DNA of 64,000 nucleotides. It comes from Ophiobolus disseminans (Eukaryota; Ascomycota; Dothideomycetes; Pleosporales; Phaeosphaeriaceae). The position numbers and the translations under genes were made by a program. The notes below the pieces were generated by a model. That model was not told the origin of the DNA, made no database searches, and worked only from the letters and a program-made list of their open reading frames with translations. Numbering within the stretch: position 1 is the first letter of the stretch; every line of letters begins with the position of its first letter. The stretch covers positions 841,766 through 905,765 of the forward strand of contig MU006218.1 in assembly GCA_010093685.1 (NCBI GenBank), read 5' to 3'. Shown here piece by piece: positions 1 to 11,618 of the stretch.

Positions 1-601
1 TGCGACCTTGCGCCGATTCAGAACTCTGAGGCGCAAGTGAGCATCTACGGTGATGGCCACAACGAAGCCGTTTGTATTTGTGCCATCAGTATATTCGAGC
101 AGTATCAGCGGGAATGTCCGTATTTGCAGTTAAGATTGCTGTTATTCAAGTGCTTTGTGATGTGTCGTGTTGTTGTTGTTGTTGTTGTCAAAAAAGGTTT
201 AATAGCTTTAATTTCAAGATTTATAATGCTCATCAGAGGCAAATCGGTTATCATTATCGCAGCTACTTTGACTCCGTTTGTCGGAAGATTTCGCAGGGAA
301 GAGCATTCCAATTTCCATGTTACTACGCTTAGACAGATAGCCCACCTTGCAGGTATAGCCAGCTTCCGTGAAGCTACAGGGGCGAAACTTTGTGAGGTGG
401 TTGAGATCTAGTGCAGGAAGGCACAAACAGCAGATCAGTGAATCAGCATTCGTGAACATGTTGGCTCTGGAAGGGGAAGCCTCGTACTTTGATCATGAGT
501 ATATCAGAAATATTTCGAATTGACTAACCCTTCGACTATTTCTTACGAAACGATATCGTACGAAGTAAACATCACTCTCAACTCAGCTCGCTACATACAA
601 C
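1..601. other. gene-free stretch with a TGT microsatellite
   Basis: No convincing gene is visible. Open frames here are short, lack recognisable domains and overlap on both strands. A TGT trinucleotide run of about seven units lies near 168-188 and creates a poly-Val or poly-Cys tract in chance frames. The last part is probably the promoter of the broken gene that starts at 602. Confidence 0.5.
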
Positions 602-1344
602 ATGCCTCGTCGCAATCCTCGTCGCAAGGTCGCGAAGAAACCCAAGGTGCAGCTTCAAGAAAATGGACTTGTGTCCGTCGACCCAACACCAAAGCATCTC
701 GTCGCCATGTAAGTAATGTCTGGTCGGCCATTAGGGCAAGTTCCACTAATGACTGTGTAGCACACAGCACAACGCCGCCTCTAGACTATTCACACTACCC
801 CGGAGCTTCGAAACAAAGTCTTCAAGCAAGTCCTCGGCGGGAATGTGATCAACATGGGCAACTGTGACGATGACTTCTACGAAATCAAGGATGAATGTTA
901 TGGTACGAAACACTTTGCTCTGCTCCTTGTCTGCCGCCAAATATACGCCGAAGCCGTGGGTCTGTTGCACGCCTGCAACGATTCTCCTTCTTCTGCCATA
1001 TGAACCGCGACATCTGGGCAGCGCGACTTTGCAGAGGCCAGCTGGAGGCAGTCCGAAGCGTGTCGATCCAAGGCGCGTGTGTGATCGACGACGGCGGTGA
1101 TGATCCGGGTGGCTGTAGAGATGATGGGCCGACGCCGCCCAAGACGTGCTCGGCATTGTTCCCGAATCTGCGGCGCATCGGCGTATGTACAGACCCAGAG
1201 GAGTCTGGGGAGAATTGGATTGTGGGTCGTTTCACGAGTATGGCTCGGGAGGCGGGGTTGGCGCATTGGTCGGAATGGGTGCAGTTGATGGAGCGCTCTG
1301 ATGTCGAGGTTGTGGAGCTTTCACTGCTTGGGGTACCTGTCTGA
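602..1344 (+). pseudogene. DUF7730/2EXR-like protein, frameshifted
   Basis: Exon 1 runs 602-708, a GTAAGT...GTGTAG intron spans 709-760, and the coding sense then continues through three frames. After the intron one frame reads ITQHNAASRLFTLP. At the C run 798-801 the sense jumps to a frame reading PELRNKVFKQVLGGN and then LLLVCRQIYAEAV. At about 979-982 it jumps again to FSFFCHMNRDIW and runs to the stop at 1342-1344. The motifs LPPELRNKVF and VCRQIYAEAV with the order of blocks are typical of fungal DUF7730/2EXR-like proteins, whose function is unknown. Both breaks are repaired by one extra base, so either the gene is decayed or the assembly lost two bases. A second broken relative lies just downstream and an intact one near 40.8 kb. 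Confidence 0.6.
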
Positions 1345-1689
1345 GCATGTGGGATAGATCCTTATGGGGGAAGCTTGCTCGAGCAGACCATGGATCTTCA
1401 ATTTGGAGTCGCGTCTGACGAATAACTTGAAGAAATAATCATGACAATACGATATCGATCCAAAGTCGACAACCACAGAACTCACTTTGTCAAGCACGTG
1501 AGCGCAAGTCCAAGTGAAAAGCCTCTGTGCTCACTGTATTTCCTTAGCTCCCTTGCCCTTCAAGTGCAAACGACGTCTCACGTCTACTCACTTCTCACTC
1601 ACCTTCCACCCTCCACTCTTTGCACGAAAACAGAGCCTCAAGATAACTATATACCCACGAGAACAGTACGCGACACAACCAAACCTATA

Positions 1690-2354
1690 ATGTCAATCCC
1701 CCACCCCATGCAACTCCTACCCAATGGCATGGTATTAGTAGCGCACACACCATCGCACACACCATCGCACACACCATCGCACTTAGTACCTTCGTGAGTC
1801 CCTACCCCCCTCACCCTCCCCACTGTCCTCGATCTTAACACCCCCAGCACTCAACACAACGCCACTTCCCCCTCCTTGCCCTCCCGCCCGAACTCTGCAC
1901 CCATATCTTCAAGTACGTTCTCAGCAACCAAACAATCATCACATAAAACGGCACAGTCCGCGACACAGACGACACCATTCGCCACGCCGCTATCGCCTTC
2001 GCCCTTGTACGCACGTGCCGCCAGTTATACGCCGAGACGTCGTCCATGGTGTGCCTATTCAACACCATCAGTCTCCACTACTGCCACTGGGACAGCACAG
2101 GCCTGTGCCAAGGCCAGTTCGATCTCATTCACGACGTCGAGATAAGGGATGTGACGCTGATGTACGTGATGTATGCGATGGGTAGAACATCCGTGAGGGA
2201 CAAGTTTCCGAGCGTGCGGCGTATTGCGCTGGATCAGGAGACGGCAGTCAGGTATCTTAAGACGGCGGTGAGTATGGTTGGTGCGGCGACGGTGAAGACT
2301 CTTGTGGGCTTGCATGAGGGGCCGAGTGTGGAGGTGGTTTTGGTGGAGCTGTGA
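1690..2354 (+). pseudogene. second DUF7730/2EXR-like protein, frameshift plus stop
   Basis: The start at 1690 leads into a short exon ending at 1793, then a GTGAGT...CAG intron (1794-1847). Exon 1 contains three perfect 12-bp units giving HTPS repeats. Exon 2 starts STQHNATSP, matching the QHNA motif of the upstream relative. At the C run 868-872 past 1000 (1868-1872) the sense shifts to LLALPPELCTHIFKYVLSNQ, then meets an in-frame TAA at 1944-1946. It continues as VRDTDD, LVRTCRQLYAETSSM and a C-terminal block ending at 2354. The frame break again sits in a C homopolymer. The TAA could come from CAA, the change made by repeat-induced point mutation. Same family as 602-1344; tandem duplication is likely. 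Confidence 0.6.
1744..1779 (+). repeat. 12-bp minisatellite, three units
   Basis: The unit CACACACCATCG is repeated three times without change and encodes a tandem His-Thr-Pro-Ser string in exon 1 of the broken DUF7730-like gene. Confidence 0.85.
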
Positions 2355-3039
2355 AAGGAGAGGGGAGAAAAGTGTGGTTGGAAGATGGAAGTTGGCATTG
2401 AGGGAGGACTTTTTGGGACTGCATAAGGAGCGGGTGATGAGGTGGTTTGGTTGAGACATGAGATGAAAAGAGGGGAGAAGAGAGCAACTGATAGACAGAT
2501 GATGGTGTTGAAGGGTATGTAATGTCTGATAGTGAACAGTAAAGAAACAGCATGCGTAACAAGCACCGCTCTTTGCGTGCCCGAGCAATTACTCAAAAGC
2601 AAGAGCAGTTGCGCACGGTTAAAGATGTACCCCATAGGTCTCCACAGCCGTACAAGTCTTGCTTTGCTACCGGGTTTCTCCACAAGAACAGTCGAGCTTC
2701 CCTATCACAGGCAGACGTAGATGATAGCGGTACTATGCAGTATCCAAGCGTCCCGAATAGGAAGATAGTGCAAGCGAGCGTGAATGCCATGAAATTGCCA
2801 AAACGACACCGAAAGAAGTTCAAGAAAGAAGCAACCACGGCAAATAACATAATATAAAAAACCAGCCAAGCTCCAATCAATGCAAAATCCGCTGAGAATG
2901 CTGGCTGATCATCTGTAGGAGGTGCGACAAGAAAGTATTCGGAAGTGGGTATGAGAAGGCTGAGTCGTCTAGTATAGCGTGTGGTCGTGAGATAAGTCGT
3001 CGGAAGAGTCTCGTATAGAAAATGCGGCGTGCGAGATAT
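2355..3039. other. gene-free stretch
   Basis: No gene supported. A minus-strand hydrophobic open frame (2593-2880) has no ATG at its beginning and no recognisable family. Confidence 0.5.
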
Positions 3040-4405
3040 TCAAGGCCACCAACCCATCCTCTTATAGCTCTCTACGACTTCTTCAACGCCCTCCTTTGTG
3101 AGTTTCTCATGTTTGTATCTATTCCTATTAGCCATGGCTAGTAACGTGTTGTTTACGCGAACTTACGTAAATCCGGTCTCCTTTTCAAACGCACTCCCAT
3201 CCAAACTCAGGTCCGCGTCCCTCAGCAACTCCTTCTCCATGAAGGGACTTAACGGTGTCGTTTGACTGATACCGGCGGCTTGTTGTAGCTCAGCCCATGG
3301 GTCGAGCGTTTCGTCGTTTACCTCGTCGACGACGTGGTCGAGGTTCAATCGCGCGAAGGCTGATATCAGTGTGCCGTGGAAGCCGGTCTCGATGCCGAAT
3401 ATTTCGTGGATGAGCTTGGCGGTGTGGCCCTGAGCTATTTACAGCGTCAGTTATGGTTTGGTGAATTTTGGGAGCAGGCAAAGCTTACATGTGTTGCCAT
3501 GGTCGACAACATTGAACACTGGCGTAGGTTTCCGTTGCGAACCTTGCTTGGCATACCACTCCGCAACATGCCACAGTGCTCGAACAGTATCTTCGATATG
3601 TACCGTGTTCGTTCGTAGATCCTCTTTCCACAGCCATCGCATCTCCTTCTTCTTGCTCTGATACACTCGTGCCATACATAACGCCGTCGATAGGAACTTG
3701 CTTGTGTACGGGCCGTACGCTTGCGCTATTCGCATTATGACAAGATTGAGTCCGTCGACCTTGGTTAGATCTTCCTCAGCCTTCAGCTTCCACTTTGCGA
3801 GATTCGACCAAGGTTTCAGCTTATCCGTCTCTTTCCGCGGTGTACTGTCCGGCTTGTAGACCATGCCTGTGCTGAGCTCGACAAAGCACTTTATCTTTCG
3901 CTTTGCAGCCTCCTTTCCCACTGCCATTGACAGCCCGTATGATCGCAACTCGTAGACCTTCTCTTCTTGTGAGAAGCGTGTTTCGCCGCCGCAGTTGAAG
4001 ACGTAGTCGAACTGCTTATCAGCCTCGCGGTCGAATACTCGTGGGAGAGACCCTGTTGCCTGTATCAGCCTTGCACTATGTCATGATATGATACTGCTAG
4101 TTCGACTTGCAGCAGTATATAGAACGCACTTTCTTGCGACGCATCTGCCTGTACGAAGCGCTCTCTTGAGCATGCTTCCTTGAACTCTGGTGCAAGCCAT
4201 GCTAGCTCTGGAAGGTGTTTGTCGACGATGCGGATCTCGGAGGTGAGGTTGTTATCGTGTAGATACTTTGTGAGGTTACGTCCGGTATATCCTGAATCAC
4301 AATGTGAGCTTCCGTCTTCGTATGCGCGCAAATAGAGTACTGCTGACCCAATCCGCCTATTATCAAGACAGCGGGCTTTTGCCCCGATGCTACCTCTGAA
4401 GACAT
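3040..4405 (-). CDS. atypical NAD(P)-dependent epimerase/dehydratase (extended SDR)
   Basis: Five exons (4405-4348, 4291-4130, 4052-3489, 3434-3167, 3118-3040) join to 376 aa. The N terminus has the dinucleotide-binding loop VLIIGGLGYTGRNL near residues 14-27, followed by an acidic residue in RIVD that would contact the cofactor ribose. Later blocks include VFNCGGETRFSQ, ELSTGMVY and MRIAQAYGPY, then VHIEDTVRALWHVAEW and VVDHGNTSQGHTAK, all in the order of extended short-chain dehydrogenases. The C terminus ends YKRMGWWP, a strongly conserved-looking tail. The usual catalytic YxxxK appears as LAKWK, so the tyrosine seems absent. Substrate is unknown. Splice joins keep the frame at every junction, so the gene looks intact. 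Confidence 0.85.
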
Positions 4406-6467
4406 GCTGGCTGGCGCGTGTGTTTGGCCTGGCAAAGACTCTGCGCAAGGGACCCCTTATGCGAATATTGAAGTCGCTGTGTGCCGGCTTTGTGCTGTAA
4501 TCTCAATTCGGGTGCGGGAGATGAGCGTTATTGATCGCGCTCAGGTCTCAAATTGGACCCTGCCACCAAAGGCGTCGGTTGGACCAGGGACCAGGGACTG
4601 CTGAACTCCAAATTTGACAGCCGAAACTCTAAATCAGATGCAAGCGTACACGGTTCGCAGGCAACGGAATGGATGCGGGATACGAAGTCTGGCGGGACGG
4701 AGGAAGGAGTAGCGACCAAGATACCGCGGCAGGCAACGATGTCATATAACCCACGCCCGAGGCCGCACGATTCATTGGCTTGCAGGGATATGAGCAACCC
4801 AATATATAGCCATCTGTTCGCAGCAGCTCTGTTCGGCGCAAGTGTCCAGAAGTGCACCGCAGCAAACAAATTGAACCGCCATGACGGCGATGGCGGGGGG
4901 CTTGTGGCTTGGAAGTATGCACACCATGGTGGTCCGCTCCGCCTGCGAACCGAAAATTGCTTTTTTAGTCTCTCTCCACGCCCAGGTGGAGCCCTGTCGT
5001 CCACCACCCATCCTGGCTATACCAGACGCTGTGGATGCCATGGGGCGTTCGTGCCGTTCCGCCGCAGCCTGCAGGTACGTACATATGTACTGTATAGTGC
5101 GATCATGTTGCACAGCATCGCGGTATGGAGAGTTCCGTGCTATTTTCTGTGCGAGGCTCCGGGCCGCGGGAGATGAGCAATGGACACGGGTTGTCGCGGA
5201 CAGAGTCGACGGCGCGCTCCCGCAGTCCTGGACCTTGATAGCGGGATGAACTTGGTCGCATGACAGCCCAAGGGGTGGGTGCGGTCAGGGGCATAGGCGT
5301 TTTGCAAAAGCTTGCCCTTCCGCCGGGCACGTTGAACTCAGGTTTGATCCGCCCGGTCCGTGTTCGCCTCTCCACCCTTTTTACGAGCTAGGTAGCAGTA
5401 TCGTGTTGAATAGCTTGGTCGGGCACCAGGTGCTGCAAGTATTCGCGTCCCATCACTACATGGAGAGCCTGTATATACTCACAACATTACAAGGGGTTTG
5501 AAGAAATCAAACAAGGGTGCGAAGATAGACAGGTCTTCATGTGCTGGGACACGAATTACTGCAACACCTAGTGAGGGTGCTGCTTGAGCTCCTCCCCCAT
5601 CATCAATCCCCCAAACCCTCCACACACCATCCCTTCCCCAGGCCCTCATCCATCGCCGCCCGACCCAGCAAACCACACCGCCTCCAGCACGCCCAAGCAC
5701 ATTGGGCATGAATCGCCGTGCAAAGCAAGGGGCGTTGGTTTCTCGTACCTGCGTCATGTCCATGCTTTTAGGCCGCGCCTCTAGAAAAATGATCTTTGTA
5801 TCGCGTGACACAGCGTCAGACAAAGATCTTCGATGAGGTTTGTGGTACCGGGGCGTCGAAATGCTGACCCTGCTTCTGTGGATGCGCATGTCGCTGCGAC
5901 CTAGTGCAGCGATGGGCTTGGGGATGGGCGTAAGAGTTATTTGTATCTACTGGGACATGTTCCCCGTAGGGCATGTTTCTGGTCAGAGACATGACGAGTT
6001 CTATTTACACACATGCTCTATTTTAACGCAAGGACGAAGGGGTGACAGACGTGCGTGAGATCTGGGCCTAACTGCCATACACGCGACGATTTGGCGAGCA
6101 GAACCAAAAGCTTCAGTGTAGCGAACACGCATTAAGATTTGTCAACAACTGGCATGTCACTCACGCCTCGGTACAAGTACACTTTCCATTATCATGCTGT
6201 ACATATAGGTATATAGTATATGCTCAGATAAATATCTCTACCCATCGCTATGCACTATGTGGATGATAGATAGAAAGGAAAGAAGTAGCAGCAGTTGATC
6301 CGATCAATCAATCGCAAAGCAAAGCAATGTCCCATGTGCAGCCCCATCCTCGTACACTCATCGTACAGAGAAGTCGCCATGTTGTTGCCTTTTCCGCCGC
6401 ATCCCGTAAAGAATCTGATACCCATGCAGCATACGAAGAAGTCCGAAGACAGTAAGTGGTTTGTAGC
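4406..6467. other. long gene-free stretch with a repeat copy
   Basis: Two kilobases without a gene that can be supported. The longest plus-strand frame (4553-5176) has no domain and mixes with equal-length frames on the other strand. The stretch includes one copy of a dispersed repeat near 5480-5580 and a 9-bp inverted repeat at 5791-5828. Confidence 0.5.
5480..5580 (+). repeat. dispersed degenerate repeat, copy A
   Basis: The segment ends in TGCTGGGACACG, six further bases, then GCAACACCTAGTG, and closely resembles 17920-18020. Upstream blocks such as ACAAGGGT and GAAGATAG also align with copies B and C, with many C/T and G/A differences. It carries no coding sense and may be a relic of a small DNA transposon. 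Confidence 0.5.
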
Positions 6468-9400
6468 TTAGAAATCCCAGTCCTCGTCGACGGACTTGAT
6501 GGCCCAATCGAATTTCTCGCGCAGCGTCTTGGAGAAGAACTTCTCGATGGGGACGTCGAACTTCTTAGAGAAGACGACGGTGAGACGGGGGTCGATGTAG
6601 TTCTGTAAGGAGTTAGCATGACGCAGACTTGTGTACGGCAGGGTGGTACTTACGATCTTGGACGTGCCCAGGGCGACCTCCTTGTTGCCCTCCTTGTCTT
6701 CCATCTGGATCTTCATGTTCTCAATGCGCTGATTGATCTTGTCGATGTTACCGTCAAGCTTCTCAACTGTGGGGCCCTTGCCCTCAGCTTCGACCTTGCC
6801 GGTCTTGTTCTCCTTCTTGTACTTGGCAGCCAGCTCGTCGGCCTTCTCGAGACGTTCGGTGAGCTCCTTAGGCTTCATCTCCTTCTCGCCATCGGCGACT
6901 AGCTTCTCGTTGTCCTTCTCGAACTTCTTGGTGATTTTCTGACGCATCTCTTCGACCTCGGCGTCCTGGTGATGCTTGACCCACTCGTTGTCTAGGTCCT
7001 CGGGACGTTCGAAATACTCGGCGCCCTTCTTCTTCTTGATCTTCGGATCGACGTCAATCATCATCATCTTGGTCCTCCATACTTGATAGCGAAGACCGTT
7101 AATCTGCAACAAGTTAGCAAACGTCTTTTGAAATGAGAGTCAAAGTGCTCACCTTCTCGTTCATCTTGTCGATGGAAGCACCATGGCTAGCAGCGACGGT
7201 ACGCTTGTGGTTACACAGAATAGCGACCTCACGATTGGCGTCGTTGTAAGCCTTGACTTTCTCCTGAATGGTACCGGTGGCTTTCAACGACTTCAGGAGT
7301 CTAGCCATAGTGTACGAGGCATTGTAGGTACGGAATACCTTGGCGGTGAGACCAGGCATGTAGCTGGTCAAATGCTTGTTCAGGGCCGATGTCTGTGATT
7401 GTCAGCGTCATCCAGTGCGAGTGGCATACAAAACTTACAGTAAGACGGTCAAAAATGTCGTCGCCTACGGTCTTTGGCTCTTTCTTGAAAATCTTCAAGT
7501 TCTTGAAAACCTGCGCGTCGACCTTCACTTCATCGTAGAAGCGAATACTGTCCTTACCCAGGAAGTCGAAGATGACCGTCTCCGGAGGACGCAGGGTGAT
7601 ATGCTGGAACTTGAGGGAGCAGCAGCCGACAGTGTCAGCTTCGTCTTCACCCTTTTCGTTACCCGCACGGAGTGCGAACTGATCGATGAGATAGATGGCA
7701 GTGGCGCGCTGACGATCGACCATCTTCTCAGACTTGAGTTCCCTCCTGTAATCTTGGCGAATGCGGTCGATATGCTTCTTGAGCTCCCGCGCCTTCTCAA
7801 ACTTCTTGAAGTCGCTCTGGCCCTTAATGTCGGAGTTTGCAGCAAGCATGACATACTTGTAGGCGCCGTTGATGTTCTCTTGCCACATAGCCAGCCATGT
7901 GCCCTCATGGTCATGCTTGACCTCCTTCCAGCGGTGGCCCGCGGGTGGTGCTGGGACTTTGGCCTTCTCACCAATGTTGATCGTGATCTGCTCGGGCAAT
8001 ACACGTTTCTTGATGCGTCCTGTCTTGGGGTGCTCGCCACGGCCACGGAACAAACTGGGAGGTTCAACACGGAAGTTGCCGACCTTCTGCTTCCGTCCAT
8101 CCCACATGCAGTACATGTACTGAGCCTCGGCTGTCTCCTTCTCGGCCTTTAATGCCTTCTTCTCAGCAGCCGGGAGGGCCTTCTTCGCGGTGCGCTCTGC
8201 CTCATAGTGCTCGAAGATGGGTTTGAAGTCACACTTTTCGAACTTCTTGATCTTGACAGTCTTGCCATCCTTGTCCTTGCTATGGCCAGTCTTGTCGAGG
8301 ATCGCGGTGAAGTCCTCGAAGAAGTTCTTGTTGAAGGTGGGATTCTCGATGTTGTGCGTTGAGTTCAGCATTCCTCCGTAGAAGGACGCAGCCTCTTCAG
8401 CTTCTGGCTGTAGAGAAACAGGGGTACCATCGTAGATGAGCTTGACGCTCTTCGGTAGAGTTACGTACTCCGGCGGGAAGACGACACCGTTGTGCTCGAG
8501 GGCGTCCCACTTCTTGGTCCCGTCACCCTTTGCGGTATCCTCCCACCAGCGGTACTCTTCCTCCTCATCGTCGGCTGCGCGGTCCTGATCTTCCTCCTCT
8601 TCCTTCTTAAGTTTGCCCTTGCCCTTTTTCGCTGGCGCTGCGGCGGCGGCCTTGCCCTTTTTCGCGATAGGCTTCTTGGCCAGAGGGACATCTGAGTCGG
8701 ACTCTTCTTTCTTGGGTTTCTTCGCGGGAGCCTTCTTGACGGGGGCCTTCTTCTTTGCCAGAGGGATGTCGTCGTCACTGTCGCTCTCGATCTTTGGCTT
8801 GCGTTTGGGCGCCGCCTTCTCTTTGCTGCGAATGGCCTTGGCCTCTTTTGCAGCGGCCTTCTCGATCTCCTCCTTCTTCTTGACGAGCTTCGTGTTGAGA
8901 GGTGTGTCCGAGTCTGAAGACTCTCCAATCTGTTCTGCGCTAGCCTTGGGAAGATTTCGGGCCTTCAGAGGCACATCGCTGAGGTCTGAGTCCGAGTCGT
9001 CCTTTACAGCCTTGGCCTGCTGGGAGGTTCGTCGCCGCTTGCTCTGTCATACAGTTAGCCCATGGACACGTGCGATATGGTACGAGTACGCACAAGTGGC
9101 TTGTCGTCGTCCTCTGAGCTGCTTTGGTCCTTGTACGTTTTGCCGTTGGTGATGCTGCTGCGCGCTTTGCGCTTGCCGCCTGCGTTGCCGTTCGTGGCGG
9201 GCTCGTCTACGTCCATGTCGTCAACCGGACCCATGCGAATCGAGATACCGGGTTCGACATGGCCGTTCGACGGCACCTCTTTGTCCATGGCCTTGTCTTC
9301 GGCCTTGGAAATACGATCGTTGGAAACCACTGTAGAAAGGGAATGGTTAGCCATGATGAGACACGTTATAAGGTTGATCGCGACGGTGGTGGGTGGAAGT

Positions 9401-9562
9401 GTGTTGGCTGGCAGCTGAGGGTCTCGGGCGCCGGGTAACGGGCGTCGCGTGAGAGAAGGCCACGAAGCGCGTGAAACAGCGGGTGCTTTTTCCTGCGGAC
9501 AGACTAGACTCACCTTGGGTTTTACCTCTCACGAGAGGCGTGTCATCGTCGGAGGAAGACAT
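6468..9562 (-). CDS. TOP1: DNA topoisomerase I (type IB)
   Basis: Six exons (9562-9514, 9329-9094, 9043-7439, 7392-7153, 7103-6654, 6602-6468) give 904 aa. The enzyme relaxes supercoils in the nucleus by nicking one strand. The first 270 residues are a charged Lys/Ser/Asp-rich domain with repeated acidic SD-PL motifs. The core begins around YRWWED and KWDALEHNGVVFPPEY. Catalytic elements visible are the arginine in LRAGNEKGEDEADTVGCCSL, the lysine in CNHKRTV and the nucleophilic tyrosine in SKINYIDPRL. The tyrosine codon lies directly after the last intron. A Lys/Glu-rich coiled-coil linker sits between core and C-terminal domain. Start chosen at the first ATG giving MSSSDDDTPL, which matches the repeated motif downstream. 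Family identity is certain. Confidence 0.97.
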
Positions 9563-10501
9563 GCTGGTGGTGGTGGTGGTGGTGCGCGCTGCTGTCGCGG
9601 TGTTGGAAAAGCGACCCTCGTATTCAACTATGTCCGGCGCTGGCCCTGGGGACTTAGTGATTGCGACAAGTGATGCACAAAAGGTGCGTTGGGATAATCG
9701 TCAGGCGCGCACTTTGGTGAAGCAGCCACACAGAAGGGAGGGCGCGGGGGCGAAGACGGCTCTGAGTGATTGCATGCAGGATGAGAGATAGCGTGAGGAA
9801 AGAAGGAATGCTGAGTTTATGGGAGGGAGAGCGAGGACTGCGAAGTTCGAGGACTCGGCGGGCCCATGCGCGGCCTTAGTCTAAATTATCGGCGCTGGGT
9901 AATATTCGTAACAAACACGCTGCTGCCTTTACCATCCATCACAATGACGATCTCGATGGCTGGTGACTTTATCTCACAATAGAAAGCCATGTCTTTTCTT
10001 TAAAGAGCTGGTTGGTGAGAGACGCAATCGTTAGGCCACATGCCGCGAGGTCACAAAGGGTAAGAGGGCAAGCATGATTGGACGGCTAAGTATCGGGTCA
10101 CCGGTAGCCTTCGCAGCACCATGTCCTCCTGTGCTCCACAGATGGAGATGGTCGTTTTGGCGAGAATGGCACTTTCCTCGGTGTAATTTGCAAGTGCCAC
10201 GGGGCAGTGCGCGAGGCATTTGCGAGTATCGCTATGGTCACACATGAATGCACATATTCCAGCAAATGTCGCAGGGCAATATGCGCATTGCAATATGGAC
10301 AGCTGAACGGACTTGGTCAAACCGCATCCTGTGTCGGGTGCTCCATGCCAGCCGCCGCTGCACGTGACTTCCCCCATTCTGCCGTCCGTGCACGTTTGCA
10401 ACTTTGATGGGCCGACTGCCCGAATAGCTCCTCCAGCAAGACAGCAGCGCACCACCACCACAGGCTGTCGCCATCTCCACTCATCTCCATTCACCGCCCA
10501 A
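9563..10501. other. shared upstream region of TOP1 and ATP synthase gamma
   Basis: Intergenic region between two divergent genes. It should hold both promoters. No ORF in it shows a domain or plausible codon structure. Confidence 0.55.
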
Positions 10502-11618
10502 ATGCTGTCTCGAGCTGCGCGTCCGGCTCTGAGGGCTGGTCTGGCTGCCGCTGCCCGGTACGCCCCCGCCCGTCATCGCATCTTTTCGTGCGCGGCACCA
10601 CGCCATTGCGCGAGCCATTGCATCTGCAAAAGCATCAGAAGCTGACCAGAACCCGCTGTGATAGGCCCGCCCCCCTCGTTGCCACCAATGCCGCCGGTTA
10701 TGCCACCCTCCGTGAAATCGAGGGCCGCCTCAAGTCGATTCGCAACATCGAGAAGATCACCAAGACGATGAAGGTCGTCGCCTCCACCAAGCTCACCCGC
10801 GCCCAGAAGGCCATGTGGCAGTCCCGCACATACGGGCAGACGTCCAACACCGTCTTCGAGAGCGCCGAAACCAAGCCGCTGGAGGGCGAGGGCAAGAAGA
10901 CGCTGATTGTCGTCTGCAGCTCCGACAAGGGCCTCTGCGGTGGTATCCACTCCGGAATGTCCAGGAAGGTCAGGAGGATGCTCACTGAGATCCCCGAGGC
11001 GGATCTGGCTGTCATCGGCGAGAAGTGCAAGGCGCAATTGGGCCGTTCGAACCCCAAGAACATGGTAGTCAGCTTCGCTGGTGCCGGAAAGGATATCCCC
11101 ACCTTCGCCGACTCTCTGTGCATTGCCGACCAGATCTCGATGCTGCCCTCCGAATACGTCTCGATCAAGATTGTGTACAACAAGTTCATCAACGCCGGTA
11201 GCTACGAGGCGACTGTACAAGAAGCTTACTCCGAGGAGGCCATCTCCCAGTCCCGTAAGTTTCGCTGAAGTAGAAAACAGGGTGCATGTCTGACATTCCA
11301 CAGCTCAATTCTCTGCTTTCGAGATCGAGGACGAGGTGCTCCCCAACCTCCGCGAGTACGCTCTTGCCAACTCGCTCTTCTGGGCGCTTGCTGAGGGCCA
11401 CGCCTGCGAGCAATCTGCTCGTCAGAACGCCATGGACGTGAGTGACATTTTTCAACCCCTTCTAGACTTGAGAGCTGACTTGTGTGCCACAGAACGCCTC
11501 CAAGAACGCCGGAGACATGATCAACAAGTTCCAGATTCTGTACAACCGTACCCGTCAAGCCGTCATTACTAATGAACTTGTCGAGATCATCACCGGAGCT
11601 GCCGCTTCCGAGGGTTAA
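10502..11618 (+). CDS. ATP3: mitochondrial ATP synthase subunit gamma
   Basis: Four exons (10502-10557, 10665-11254, 11304-11437, 11493-11618) give 301 aa. This is the rotating central stalk of F1-ATPase in the mitochondrial matrix. The first exon encodes a presequence rich in Ala and Arg (MLSRAARPALRAGL). After it come ATLREIEGRLKSIRNIEKITKTMKVVASTKL, the conserved N-terminal coiled coil (given here in sections: REIEGRLKSI then IEKITKTMK), the VCSSDKGLCGGIHS loop, and the C-terminal helix with NRTRQAVITNELVEIITGA. All are hallmark gamma-subunit blocks and the length matches the fungal family. The first intron uses GTACGC as donor and TGATAG as acceptor; a start farther downstream would lose the presequence. 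Confidence 0.96.

Noticed and set aside
2593..2880. hydrophobic minus-strand frame that could be a membrane protein
   Set aside because: No ATG at its beginning, no family and no promoter; likely chance.
4553..5176. 207-codon plus-strand frame
   Set aside because: No domain, competing frames on the other strand, and composition unlike neighbours.
7376..8152. 258-codon plus-strand frame opposite topoisomerase I
   Set aside because: Antisense of a strongly conserved coding exon; no domain and no start context.
10573..11301. 242-codon minus-strand frame opposite ATP synthase gamma
   Set aside because: Shadow of the GC-rich third positions of the real gene.
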